Below, piece by piece: positions 1-7,836 of a stretch of 64,000 nt of DNA. A program made the position numbers and the translations under genes. Source of the DNA: Symbiodinium natans (Eukaryota; Sar; Dinophyceae; Suessiales; Symbiodiniaceae). The notes under the pieces were generated by a model, which saw only the letters and a program-made list of their open reading frames with translations, was not told the origin of the DNA and ran no database searches. The stretch's first letter is position 1. Each line of letters starts with the position of its first letter. The DNA is taken from contig CAJNDS010002268.1 of assembly GCA_905221605.1 (NCBI GenBank), positions 1-64,000 of the forward strand. Direction: 5' to 3'.

Positions 1-2
1 CT

Positions 3-350
3 GTGTCAGGCAAGCTTAAGGAGCTTGAAAGTACCCTCAGGGATTGGTTGCCTTTCGGTGGACCCCCAGATGATTTCGAGCAAAAGCGTGAGCTTTCACC
101 TGAGCCTGTCAGCCTTGCACAAGCCCTTAAAGCTACACCTAAGAGCGCGAGCCATAGCACTGCCGAGCCAGCCTCATCCGATCCGCCATTTGAGAGTGGG
201 GGTCACGGGCGAAAGCGCAAGAAGAAGAACAAGGGGCGAAGCCGCCAATCTTGGAAAGCTGCTCGTGACGCTATTGCTCTTAGCCGTTCAGAGCTGGCCG
301 ATCCTACCGCGGAAGACCGCGAGTTCACGTCCGATTCCGAGCTGGATTGA
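3..350 (+). CDS. Partial ORF, C-terminal part of an upstream element protein
   Basis: This 115-codon frame is open from the window edge to a TGA at 348-350, with no internal ATG near its beginning, so it continues upstream. The product is hydrophilic with a basic Arg/Lys cluster (RKRKKKNKGR, about residues 70-79), followed by an Ala-rich helix and an acidic tail. I recognise no family. Its stop overlaps the first codons of the next open frame (347-1765). It may be the first ORF of the retrotransposon or the N-terminal part of a Gag read through a frameshift. The basic cluster would suit nucleic-acid binding, but that is inference. Confidence 0.45.
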   Translation: MSGKLKELESTLRDWLPFGGPPDDFEQKRELSPEPVSLAQALKATPKSASHSTAEPASSDPPFESGGHGRKRKKKNKGRSRQSWKAARDAIALSRSELADPTAEDREFTSDSELD

Positions 351-367
351 AACTGGTCTGCATCTAT

Positions 368-1765
368 ATGGGTCCCCAGAGGAAACCTTCGACTCGGCAT
401 CGTTCGAGATCCCCGCCTCCCATTCTGCGACGTAGACAGTTCAAGAAGGGCATTCCTTACGATTATCAGGGCCGGCTCTCACGTGGGGATACCTTGGCTT
501 TGAGCATAGTTCCTTTGAGTTTTTGGGAACCCGGTAGGAGATATCAAGTCAAAGGGGACTATTGGGGAAAGACAACGTTGATTTGTGGGACTTTGGAGAC
601 TTTGGCAGTAAGTCGCACCGGTTCATACTTGTATTTGACCCTCAGTGGCACTGACAATCTTGAGCTGCAGCGATGGGCCGAGAACCTCACAGTCAACGGC
701 CAGCCTCCCGAACTGACAATCCACATATGCCCCCCAACATGTCCGAGGACGGCAGTGGCAGCTTCATCAATGCATGGCATGGAAGTGTCAAGAGAGGACA
801 GTGGGGCAGTTTGGGCCCGAAACGTCGAGAGTCTTCCCCAAGGCATGGTTCCTGCGCCAGGGGCAGGCTTGGAACAAGAGTTAGCCGCACTAGCAGGAGG
901 AGTCCCCATAGACACCGGGAAACAAGCCGCTCGCCACTCCCCAGACAAAGACCAAGTCAAAACCGGCTCCCACAGCTACAAAGGCACTCCTTTGGACCCC
1001 CAAAAGAAGCTCAAGAGTTTTCTGAAGAAGAAGAAGAAGAGGGAGAAGAAAAAGGGGAGCCGCAAGATGAAGCACAAGAAGGACAAAGCAAGTGGGAAGA
1101 ATCAGGAGAGCAGCTACAGCAACACCAGCACCAGCAGCAGTGGGAGTACAGCGGACTCTCAAGACTCTCATCCCTTTCAAGATTCCCATCGGGTGAAGAA
1201 ACTAGCGCGCAACAAGCCTGGGGTGTTGATTCGGCATGCTTTGGACGAAATGTCACGCCTACTCGTAGAGGATACAGGCGAGGAGGGAGCTCACAAGGTA
1301 GCCCCAATCGTGCTGAAGTATGTGCGTCTTCATCTGGCAAACAAGGGCATGAGTCCAGGGGTGAAGAGAGAGTTGCTCACAATCGCCTACACGCTAGACC
1401 AGTTGATTCGGCGCAACATCTTGGGTGGTCTCGACATTTTAATTCAGCGGCTGAAGGCTATAGAGTTGGTGGTCGCCGGCGCAGCTTGGGCTGTGGCTCA
1501 GAATGTCGAGCTGGTGCCTCTAGAGCAGGAGCGAGTGGCAAGCGTAGCAGAAGCACACGAAGCAGCGAAGGAGTTCAAGCAAGATTCCAAGGTTTGGAGA
1601 GAACTGGGCAAAGGCAAAGGGCAGCTTCCCTGGAAAGGGGATTGGAAAGGCAAGCCCGGGGACAAGGGAGAGAAAGGAGATGGCAAAGGGAAATGGTGGG
1701 CAAAGCAGAGGGGAGAGCGAGAGAGATACGCAGCAGCCAAGGTGGAGCCCACCAGACCAGCTTGA
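368..1765 (+). CDS. Gag-like basic protein of the retrotransposon
   Basis: The frame is open from 347. The first ATG is at 368, giving 465 residues. The N-terminus is Arg/Pro/Ser rich. A compact beta-like segment follows (about residues 15-115). A long Lys run with heptamers such as KKKKKREKKK lies near residues 215-245, and a Ser/Thr linker follows. Next comes a helical region (about 275-400) and a Gly/Lys-rich tail with repeated GKG and KGDWKGKPGDKG units. This suits a structural RNA-binding protein, as Gag or nucleocapsid ORFs of DIRS-order elements are. No zinc knuckle (CCHC) is visible. The frame lies +1 relative to pol, so pol would be reached by a -1 shift or re-initiation. Identification rests on position and composition, not on a recognised domain. 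Confidence 0.6.
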   Translation: MGPQRKPSTRHRSRSPPPILRRRQFKKGIPYDYQGRLSRGDTLALSIVPLSFWEPGRRYQVKGDYWGKTTLICGTLETLAVSRTGSYLYLTLSGTDNLELQRWAENLTVNGQPPELTIHICPPTCPRTAVAASSMHGMEVSREDSGAVWARNVESLPQGMVPAPGAGLEQELAALAGGVPIDTGKQAARHSPDKDQVKTGSHSYKGTPLDPQKKLKSFLKKKKKREKKKGSRKMKHKKDKASGKNQESSYSNTSTSSSGSTADSQDSHPFQDSHRVKKLARNKPGVLIRHALDEMSRLLVEDTGEEGAHKVAPIVLKYVRLHLANKGMSPGVKRELLTIAYTLDQLIRRNILGGLDILIQRLKAIELVVAGAAWAVAQNVELVPLEQERVASVAEAHEAAKEFKQDSKVWRELGKGKGQLPWKGDWKGKPGDKGEKGDGKGKWWAKQRGERERYAAAKVEPTRPA

Positions 1766-1965
1766 GAGAGGGTGTTCCTAGCTCTCCTTTAAGTAGGAGG
1801 GTAAGGGATGCTCCTCGTGGATGGTCTCCAAGCGCAGGAAGCAGATGCGTGGGGGCGTCGCTGGCGGCGTCAGCCGCCGAGAGGCCTTCTTTAGCAGGTT
1901 TGGTTTCAGAACAGTCGGACGAGGTATTGTTTCCAGAGTCGTCGAGAACTTTAGGAAGGTTTTTG

Positions 1966-4900
1966 ATGGAATATGCTCTGGGCAGTGGTACTTCTACTTT
2001 TGCCAAGTGGTTGCAAGATTTCTGCGAGGGGAAGGGAGCTTCCATGGCAGAGGGAACAACTGAAAATAAAAACATCTTCCCTCTGCCCCTGCCCAGCGCA
2101 GTCGACTTGGTAGATGCTTTGGATACACATCAGGACGAAGATTTGTGGGTGTATCTGTTGGTGGCTAGCCTAAATTACATGCACGGGGGAAATGGCGCGC
2201 ATTTCAATCAGCGACCTCCTTCTACAGTCCAGAAACTATGTCTGGATTATCTACGTTCCAGAGTACAAGCTTTCATGTCTCACAGTTTCACGTTGTCAGA
2301 GTTTGATTGGAAAGATTTTTTCAGCACGCAGAGTTTGAACTATGTTGGGGATGAAGTCAAAACAGCGAAATGGACTACATGGGCGAATTTAGAGCCAGCC
2401 CTGCCTTATGGGCACATCGGGGCCATCAACGTCCTTGACTTGGCGGACGGAGGAGTGCGAGAGCTTCTCATGGACCCGCTTCAGTTTCTCAAGCCTCGAT
2501 GGGATGAGCGGCCGGTGCGCTCCTCAAGGGTGATGGTGCAAGAAGCAGCTTGGGGCGAAGTGGCCCGCGGCTTGGTCAAGTACAACTTGTGCGCAGTTCT
2601 GCCAGAGAGTGCGTTGGTTGCACCAGGTGGGGTGCCACTTCGAAATGGCCTTTTTGGCATCGAGAAAGGAGAGGTTGCCAACGGTCATGCTGTGCACCGT
2701 CTTATTATGAATTTGGTGCCGTTCAACACCGTCTCCCTTTCCATTGAGGGGGACGTGGGAACACTTCCCATGCTTTCGCAGATGAACTGCCTCCAGTTGC
2801 ATCCTCAAGAGTTCCTTGTCGTCTCTTCTGAGGATATACGCTGCATGTACTACCTCTTTGCCTTGCCAAGCTCATGGTATCCATTCCTGAGTTTGAACAT
2901 GCCAGCACCGCAAGACCTGGTGCCACCACATGTGGAGGAACCATGCTTTTTGGTTTCCAAAGTGCTGCCTATGGGCTACTTGAACTCCGTGGGCATCGCC
3001 CAGCACCTGCACCGAAACCTCATCACACGAGCCCAAGGTGGCCCTACCCGGTGCGTCCCTTGGGCAGAGCTCCGAAAGGATAGAGCGTGGTCGCAGGCCA
3101 ACCCTGTTTGGCGAGTTTACCTGGACAACCTAGATGTGCTCGAACGGGTGCGTCCTGAACTCGCGGTCATGTTGGAGGGCTCCCTCAATAATGACCTCAA
3201 ACCGCTCATTCAAGAGTACGAGGAAACCGGCGTCCCTTTGAATGCGAAGAAGTCGGTCAAACAATCCACGTTCGCAGAGGTTCAGGGTGCCGAGATTGAC
3301 GGCAAACTAGGTTTGGCCCGCCCCAAAGGCGACAAGTTGGCAAAGTACACCAGCGCAGTCTTGAGTTTGCTCCGCCGAGGATGGTGCAGCCAACGGGAGA
3401 TGCAAGTTGCAGCTGGCGGCTTGGTCTATTTCGCAATGTTCCGTCGTCCCTTGATGAGCGTCCTGAATTTCGTGTGGCGTTTCATCCAGTCCTTCGAGAT
3501 TACCAGGCAACGCCGCTTGCCAATCCCCACGGGAGTTCAGTCAGAATTGCTTCTTTTTCTGGGCCTTCTTCCTCTTGCTCACATTGACTTCCGAGTTGTT
3601 AGCTCAGACATCGCTACCGCCAGTGACGCATCATGTTTGGGCGGGGGAATTTGCGCAAGTGATGGTCTGACCGAGCTTGGAGCAAAGGTGGCTGTAGCGC
3701 CTTTTCGCGGACAACAACAGGGTGATGTTCCGGATGCCGGCCTGGTGTGCATCAGCCTGTTCGATGGAATCAGTGCGGCCAGAGTTGCCTTGGAGGTCTT
3801 ACAAGCCCGGGTCTGCTTGCAAGTGTCGGTGGAGCCCGACCTTTCAGCTCGGCGTGTCGTGGAAGCCAACTTCAGCGATGTCATTCACGTTGCCAAGGTG
3901 GAGGACATCACTGCGGAGATGTGCCGGGAATGGGCCAGCAAATCAACTCGAGCCTCACTGGTGCTACTCACTGCAGGTCCACCGTGCCAAGGCGTCAGCT
4001 CCTTGAATGCCCATCGAAAGGGGGCCATGGATGATGAACGCAGCCGATTGCATTTTGCCGTCCAACATGTTCTCAGCCATGTGCGAGAAGCTTTCCCCTG
4101 GTGCCGTACTGCTTTCTTCCAAGAGAGCGTCTGGAGCATGGATGCCGAGGACAGGAAAGTGTATACGCAAGCGGCTCAGGTCCTCCCCTATCGGGCCTGT
4201 TGTTCCGGGATGGTTCCGTGCAAGCGGGACCGCCTTTACTGGTTTGACTGGTCCCTCGAGTCCGAACCAGGTGTCACGCTGTATCCCCCTCCAAATTCGG
4301 CTGCAGAATCATATGGCCAAGTCGTGTTCAACACAGATGTGGACACAAGCGGGCTCTTCAAGCCAGGATGGGCGCCGCCCACAGGAAAGACGCCAGGCAC
4401 TTTCACCACCGCACAGCCGTCGCTGCTGCCCCGCCCATGGCCAGCAGGCCTCGCACGTTGCGATGAGTCCACTTTGCAGCGATGGCGGGCCGATCGGCAC
4501 CGTTTCCCTCCTTATCAATACCGGCCCGCTGCATTGCTTTATCATCCCGACCGCCCGGAAGGTCGTATTCCCGACGTGCAGGAGCGAGAACGACTGCTTG
4601 GATTCCCGGTGGATTACAGTTTCACCTGTTTGCCCAAGAATGAAATCAAAGCCAACCCGCTTCGACACGAGGACGTGAGGATGACCCTCCTAGGCAACAG
4701 CTGGTCGGTGCCTGTGGTTGCCTACTTCTTTCTTCAGCTGCTAAAGCCGCTCCGACTCTGCCGACTCAGCTCTTTGCGTGACGTGCTGCTCACCCTGTTC
4801 ACAGAGGAACCCATTTCGGGCGAGGCTCTCCTTTCTTGGAGGGCCCTCCGGCACTCGACAACTGCTAAGTCCCCTCAGGTGCCCAACGCAGCCCTGTCCA

Positions 4901-5397
4901 CCTCCCACGCGGACAGCGCTTCGCAAGTCTCGCCCTCTCACTTAACTACTCAGTTGGCAACCTTGGCATCCATGAAAGGCGAGGATGTACTCATCCAGAT
5001 GTCTCACGATGCCCGGATTCCTCAAAAGTTTCGCCGCAGCGTCCCAGTCGAACTGTGGACATGGAAAGAGATCTGTGGATGGCGATGGGCTGCGCAATCC
5101 ACAGAGCATATCAATCGCCTCGAGCTGCGAGCAGTGTACACATCCCTGCGATGGCGCCTGTTGAGGCGCAAGGAAGTCCGAACCAAATTCGTCCATCTGA
5201 CCGATTCCTTAGTTTCTTTGCATGTCATCAATCGCGGACGGAGTAGTTCAGTCAAAATCCAAACTTTGATGTATCGCGTCGCGTCCCTGCTTTTGGCCAC
5301 TGGCTTCCACCCTTGCCTCGCTTATGTCTCGACTCACACCAATCCCGCAGACCGCCCGTCCAGGCGGGCCCGTGTCCGCAAGAAATGGTCAAAGTGA
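1966..5397 (+). CDS. Pol: reverse transcriptase plus RNase H with an embedded C5-cytosine methyltransferase
   Basis: The frame is open from 673. I start at the first ATG after the Gag stop because the 673-1765 part overlaps Gag and reads as Arg/Ser-rich shadow sequence. This gives 1143 residues. RT palm: motif A with Asp290 (SSEDIRCMYYLF), motif B LPMG at 334-337, and motif C YLDN at 384-387 in place of YxDD. RNase H begins at SDAS with Asp554 and is then interrupted. A DNMT3-like domain follows at about 593-925: motif I LFDGI 598-602, motif IV GPPCQG with Cys674, motif VI ESV with Glu720, R-x-R (754, 756) before LYW, ERERLLGFPVDYS at 873-885 and SWSVPV 912-917. RNase H then resumes with HINRLELRAV (Glu1053), HLTDSL (Asp1080) and HTNPADRPSR (His1124, Asp1129). 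The product should copy the element's RNA and may methylate cytosines in DNA. The YLDN change could mark a lineage variant or a weakened RT. Confidence 0.87.
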   Translation: MEYALGSGTSTFAKWLQDFCEGKGASMAEGTTENKNIFPLPLPSAVDLVDALDTHQDEDLWVYLLVASLNYMHGGNGAHFNQRPPSTVQKLCLDYLRSRVQAFMSHSFTLSEFDWKDFFSTQSLNYVGDEVKTAKWTTWANLEPALPYGHIGAINVLDLADGGVRELLMDPLQFLKPRWDERPVRSSRVMVQEAAWGEVARGLVKYNLCAVLPESALVAPGGVPLRNGLFGIEKGEVANGHAVHRLIMNLVPFNTVSLSIEGDVGTLPMLSQMNCLQLHPQEFLVVSSEDIRCMYYLFALPSSWYPFLSLNMPAPQDLVPPHVEEPCFLVSKVLPMGYLNSVGIAQHLHRNLITRAQGGPTRCVPWAELRKDRAWSQANPVWRVYLDNLDVLERVRPELAVMLEGSLNNDLKPLIQEYEETGVPLNAKKSVKQSTFAEVQGAEIDGKLGLARPKGDKLAKYTSAVLSLLRRGWCSQREMQVAAGGLVYFAMFRRPLMSVLNFVWRFIQSFEITRQRRLPIPTGVQSELLLFLGLLPLAHIDFRVVSSDIATASDASCLGGGICASDGLTELGAKVAVAPFRGQQQGDVPDAGLVCISLFDGISAARVALEVLQARVCLQVSVEPDLSARRVVEANFSDVIHVAKVEDITAEMCREWASKSTRASLVLLTAGPPCQGVSSLNAHRKGAMDDERSRLHFAVQHVLSHVREAFPWCRTAFFQESVWSMDAEDRKVYTQAAQVLPYRACCSGMVPCKRDRLYWFDWSLESEPGVTLYPPPNSAAESYGQVVFNTDVDTSGLFKPGWAPPTGKTPGTFTTAQPSLLPRPWPAGLARCDESTLQRWRADRHRFPPYQYRPAALLYHPDRPEGRIPDVQERERLLGFPVDYSFTCLPKNEIKANPLRHEDVRMTLLGNSWSVPVVAYFFLQLLKPLRLCRLSSLRDVLLTLFTEEPISGEALLSWRALRHSTTAKSPQVPNAALSTSHADSASQVSPSHLTTQLATLASMKGEDVLIQMSHDARIPQKFRRSVPVELWTWKEICGWRWAAQSTEHINRLELRAVYTSLRWRLLRRKEVRTKFVHLTDSLVSLHVINRGRSSSVKIQTLMYRVASLLLATGFHPCLAYVSTHTNPADRPSRRARVRKKWSK
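3742..4743 (+). other. DNMT3-like cytosine-5 methyltransferase domain inserted within RNase H
   Basis: All main C5-MTase landmarks appear in order: SAM-binding LFDGI (about 3757-3771), catalytic Pro-Cys (Cys codon 3985-3987), Glu of the ENV-type motif VI (about 4123-4125), the R-x-R motif (about 4222-4233), the GFPVDYS block and the C-terminal SWSVPV block (about 4699-4716). LFDGI, R-x-R before an aromatic, and SWSVPV resemble DNMT3 more than DNMT1 or bacterial enzymes. The target-recognition region between motifs VIII and IX is short, about 110 residues. The domain is flanked on both sides by RNase H sequence in one open frame. Confidence 0.85.
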
Positions 5398-6374
5398 CCA
5401 CCGTTGCTGCAGGTCGAGACAAGCAAGCAAGGAAAGCCGCCCGCTCGGCGCTGGGTACGCTACGCGAAAACACAGTTGCTCCAAAAACTCGGGAGCGCTA
5501 CACCGCCGCTTTAACGATTTTTTTCTTCTTTTGTCGGTCTCACCAGCACCGTGTCCCAGATGACCCGGCTCGCCTGGATCTTCTCCTAGGCGACTACATC
5601 GACTTTTTGTGGCAGGACGGCGAAAGCTTGTCCCTCGTCACCGATTGTCTTTCCGGGTTGCAGGACCTCAGGCCTCTGTTGCGGGGCCACTTGCCTTTGT
5701 CATGGCGCTTGGTGCGTACGTGGCAAAAGCACGAGATGCCAGCAAGAGCACCTCCGCTCCCGGAAGAGCTGCTTCAGAGTATGGCCGGTTTTTGTAGTAT
5801 GCAGGGTCGCCACCTTTTTGCATTAGCCTTGCAAGTCGCTTTCTATGGAGTACTGCGGACCGGAGAGCTCCTGGCCCTGCAGGCTCGACACGTGGATGTG
5901 TCCGAAAGAGGAGACTTCGCAGTTCTCAATTTGGGCTACACAAAAACGTCGCAGAGACTGGGTGCAGCCGACTCTGTCACCCTTAGAGTCTCTTATCTTT
6001 GCCAGCTTTTGAAAGTCTGGAAGCAGCGCGTGAAGCCTCACGCGTTCTTGGTCCCTACGTCCGCGTACTTGTTTCGCAAAACTTTTGACGACTGCCTCAA
6101 GGAGTTGCAGATCCATACGTGGGCCTTCCGCCCTTACAGTCTTCGGCGCGGCGGAGCTACCGCGTATTTTCGCAAGAATCCCAGTTTTGATTTCGTACGG
6201 CAGATGGGCCGTTGGTCCAGTGATCGTACTGCGCGTATCTATTTGAATGATGGCCTAGCTCAGCTCGCCACCATGGAGTTCAGCGTTGCGAGGCCGCCTC
6301 TTCAGCGGCCTTTTCAGTTCTTTCAGTCGCAGCTTCGCCGCGATCCCTGCGGAACAGGAGGGGGACGTGGATAG
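5385..6374 (+). CDS. Tyrosine recombinase (phage-integrase fold) of the retrotransposon
   Basis: The ATG at 5385 overlaps the pol stop by 13 nt in another frame, giving 329 residues. The frame itself is open from 5313. An N-terminal SAM-like core-binding region (about 20-125) precedes the catalytic domain. Catalytic residues: Arg158 in VLRTGEL, Lys187 in YTKTSQ, Arg254 in YSLRRGGAT, Trp277 in MGRWSS and the nucleophile Tyr286 in ARIYL. The usual His of the H-x-x-R box is Tyr251. DIRS-order elements use such an enzyme to integrate a circular DNA intermediate in place of a DDE integrase. A Gly-rich tail ends in the first bases of repeat B1 (6369-6613), so the stop codon lies inside the repeat. 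Confidence 0.88.
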   Translation: MVKVTTVAAGRDKQARKAARSALGTLRENTVAPKTRERYTAALTIFFFFCRSHQHRVPDDPARLDLLLGDYIDFLWQDGESLSLVTDCLSGLQDLRPLLRGHLPLSWRLVRTWQKHEMPARAPPLPEELLQSMAGFCSMQGRHLFALALQVAFYGVLRTGELLALQARHVDVSERGDFAVLNLGYTKTSQRLGAADSVTLRVSYLCQLLKVWKQRVKPHAFLVPTSAYLFRKTFDDCLKELQIHTWAFRPYSLRRGGATAYFRKNPSFDFVRQMGRWSSDRTARIYLNDGLAQLATMEFSVARPPLQRPFQFFQSQLRRDPCGTGGGRG

Positions 6375-6613
6375 CGCCATACTTGGGGAGACAGGCAGCA
6401 AGTGAAGAGGACCTAAAGAAAGCTTTCTTAGTAGACCTGTGAGTCCTTACGTTAGCTATTCAAGTTCGGTCCTGTTGCGTGCTGCCTTGACTTGTGAGAT
6501 TTGTAAGTCTCCCAGATGGCAAGATTTGTAAAACTATCCGGGGTGGCAGATTCTTTGTTGACAAACACTTCTCCTCGCAGAGACAAAAGAGGGAAGAGCC
6601 AATCCGAGTCTTA
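6369..6613 (+). repeat. Split direct repeat B1 of the retrotransposon
   Basis: This 245-bp unit starts GGATAGCGCCATACTTGGGG and ends CCAATCCGAGTCTTA. It is identical, base for base, to 6753-6997. Its first bases overlap the recombinase stop codon, as is common in Ngaro-type elements. Confidence 0.9.
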
Positions 6614-6752
6614 GATACAACGCAATCGTAGTTTAAGACGAGTTGGCGAATCCCTTGCTCGGGAAGAGTCTTGGATCAACAGCCCGCCCTCTCCGCCCTG
6701 TCGCAGGCGCCGCGGCTGACTGTCTCGCTGGTTCCTTTCTGTTTTTCCCTCC
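6614..6752 (+). repeat. Putative A2 segment of the split direct repeat
   Basis: This 139-bp spacer lies between the two identical B repeats. In the A1-ORFs-B1-A2-B2 layout its partner A1 would sit just upstream of the first ORF, outside the window. It includes a C-rich stretch near 6680-6700. Confidence 0.6.
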
Positions 6753-6997
6753 GGATAGCGCCATACTTGGGGAGACAGGCAGCAAGTGAAGAGGACCTAA
6801 AGAAAGCTTTCTTAGTAGACCTGTGAGTCCTTACGTTAGCTATTCAAGTTCGGTCCTGTTGCGTGCTGCCTTGACTTGTGAGATTTGTAAGTCTCCCAGA
6901 TGGCAAGATTTGTAAAACTATCCGGGGTGGCAGATTCTTTGTTGACAAACACTTCTCCTCGCAGAGACAAAAGAGGGAAGAGCCAATCCGAGTCTTA
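6753..6997 (+). repeat. Split direct repeat B2 and 3' end of the retrotransposon
   Basis: This is an identical copy of 6369-6613, at an offset of exactly 384 bases. Similarity stops after base 6997, which I take as the element's 3' boundary. Unrelated sequence and then TTTAGGG repeats follow. Confidence 0.88.
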
Positions 6998-7836
6998 CAC
7001 ATTCGCTAACCTCAGGATTGCCTTGACGACTGCGCTCGAGGTGAAGGACTGTGGTGAGGTTTAGGGTTTAGGGTTTAGGGTTTAGGGTTTAGGGTTTAGG
7101 GTTTAGGGTGTAGGGTTCAGGGTGTACATGGAGGTTCATGGTACTTTGTAACTAAGTATAGCTGTACTTGTACCTGTACTTCTGACCATACTAGGGCACT
7201 TACGGGGCTTATAAGTGGGTTATAAGTACAGCTATAATTAGTTACTAAGTACCATGAGCCTCCATTCAAGGGCCGTTGCCCTTGGCCAAAGTAGGGTTTA
7301 GGGTTTAGGATTCAGGGTTTAGGGTTTAGGGTTTAGGGTTTAGGGGCCCCTGGAAAGTTCGAGAATATCGCCCCCCGTAAATTCCCAGGGCGTTTCAGGG
7401 GGTCAGAGGGGTCCCAGAAAAGGTCGCTCAACGAGCGATTTTGGGCTCTGCTGGGGCACCAAAAGGGATTCCGGCTCTGTAGGGTCTTCTCATCACAAGG
7501 ATCGTGGGGTTTACCCCTTGCAAATGCAAAGGCACCAGCTTAGTGGTCCCAAAGCAAGGCTCAGCCCCAGGGGCTGAAATCGGCGCGTCGGTGAGGTTTC
7601 GGGGGTCTGGGGGGTTGAGCTGGGGACGGTTTTCGTTCCCCACCTTCACCTGGAAAATGGGCGTGACGGGATCCGATGCCCCCCTCAGCATTGAGCGACA
7701 ATGCTGGGTTATGTTTTTCTTTTCCATGTCCTTTGTTTTGGGTGGGGGTAGACAAGTGGGATATTCAAGGATATCCCTAAACCCTAAACCCTCACCATCA
7801 ACCCTCACCCCTAAACTCTGAACCCCGAACCCGAAG
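6998..7836. repeat. TTTAGGG arrays, one MITE copy and a unique island
   Basis: A short unique flank is followed by G-strand telomere-like repeats at about 7059-7124 and 7293-7345. A diverged palindromic MITE (7125-7266) lies between them. The region 7345-7770 is unique, C/G-rich and open on both strands, without a recognisable protein. C-strand repeats begin at about 7775. Confidence 0.6.
7125..7266. mobile_element. MITE family 1, diverged copy
   Basis: A near-palindromic element with ends like GGAGGTTCATGGTACTT and AAGTACCATGAGCCTCC. The centre contains GGGCACTTACGGGGCTTATAAG. It matches better-preserved copies at 15900-16043 and 45809-45950. Confidence 0.75.

Larger units (their letters stand above)
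1..6997 (+). mobile_element. DIRS/Ngaro-like tyrosine-recombinase retrotransposon (5' end outside window)
   Basis: The block encodes, in order on one strand, a partial ORF, a basic Gag-like ORF, reverse transcriptase plus RNase H, and a tyrosine recombinase. It ends in two identical 245-bp direct repeats separated by 139 bp. Overlapping ORFs, a tyrosine recombinase instead of a DDE integrase, no protease, and split direct repeats (A1-ORFs-B1-A2-B2) are the known hallmarks of Ngaro/PAT-type DIRS-order elements. The left repeat (A1) should lie upstream of base 1. The pol and recombinase frames are uninterrupted, so the copy looks recent. The unusual part is a C5-cytosine methyltransferase domain inside the RNase H. 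Unlike the rest of the window, this block contains no TTTAGGG repeats. Confidence 0.88.

Noticed and set aside
673-1765. N-terminal third of the long pol frame as real coding sequence
   Set aside because: It overlaps the Gag-like frame for over 1 kb, and its reading is Arg/Ser/Gly-rich low complexity. It looks like the shadow of Gag, so I start pol at 1966.
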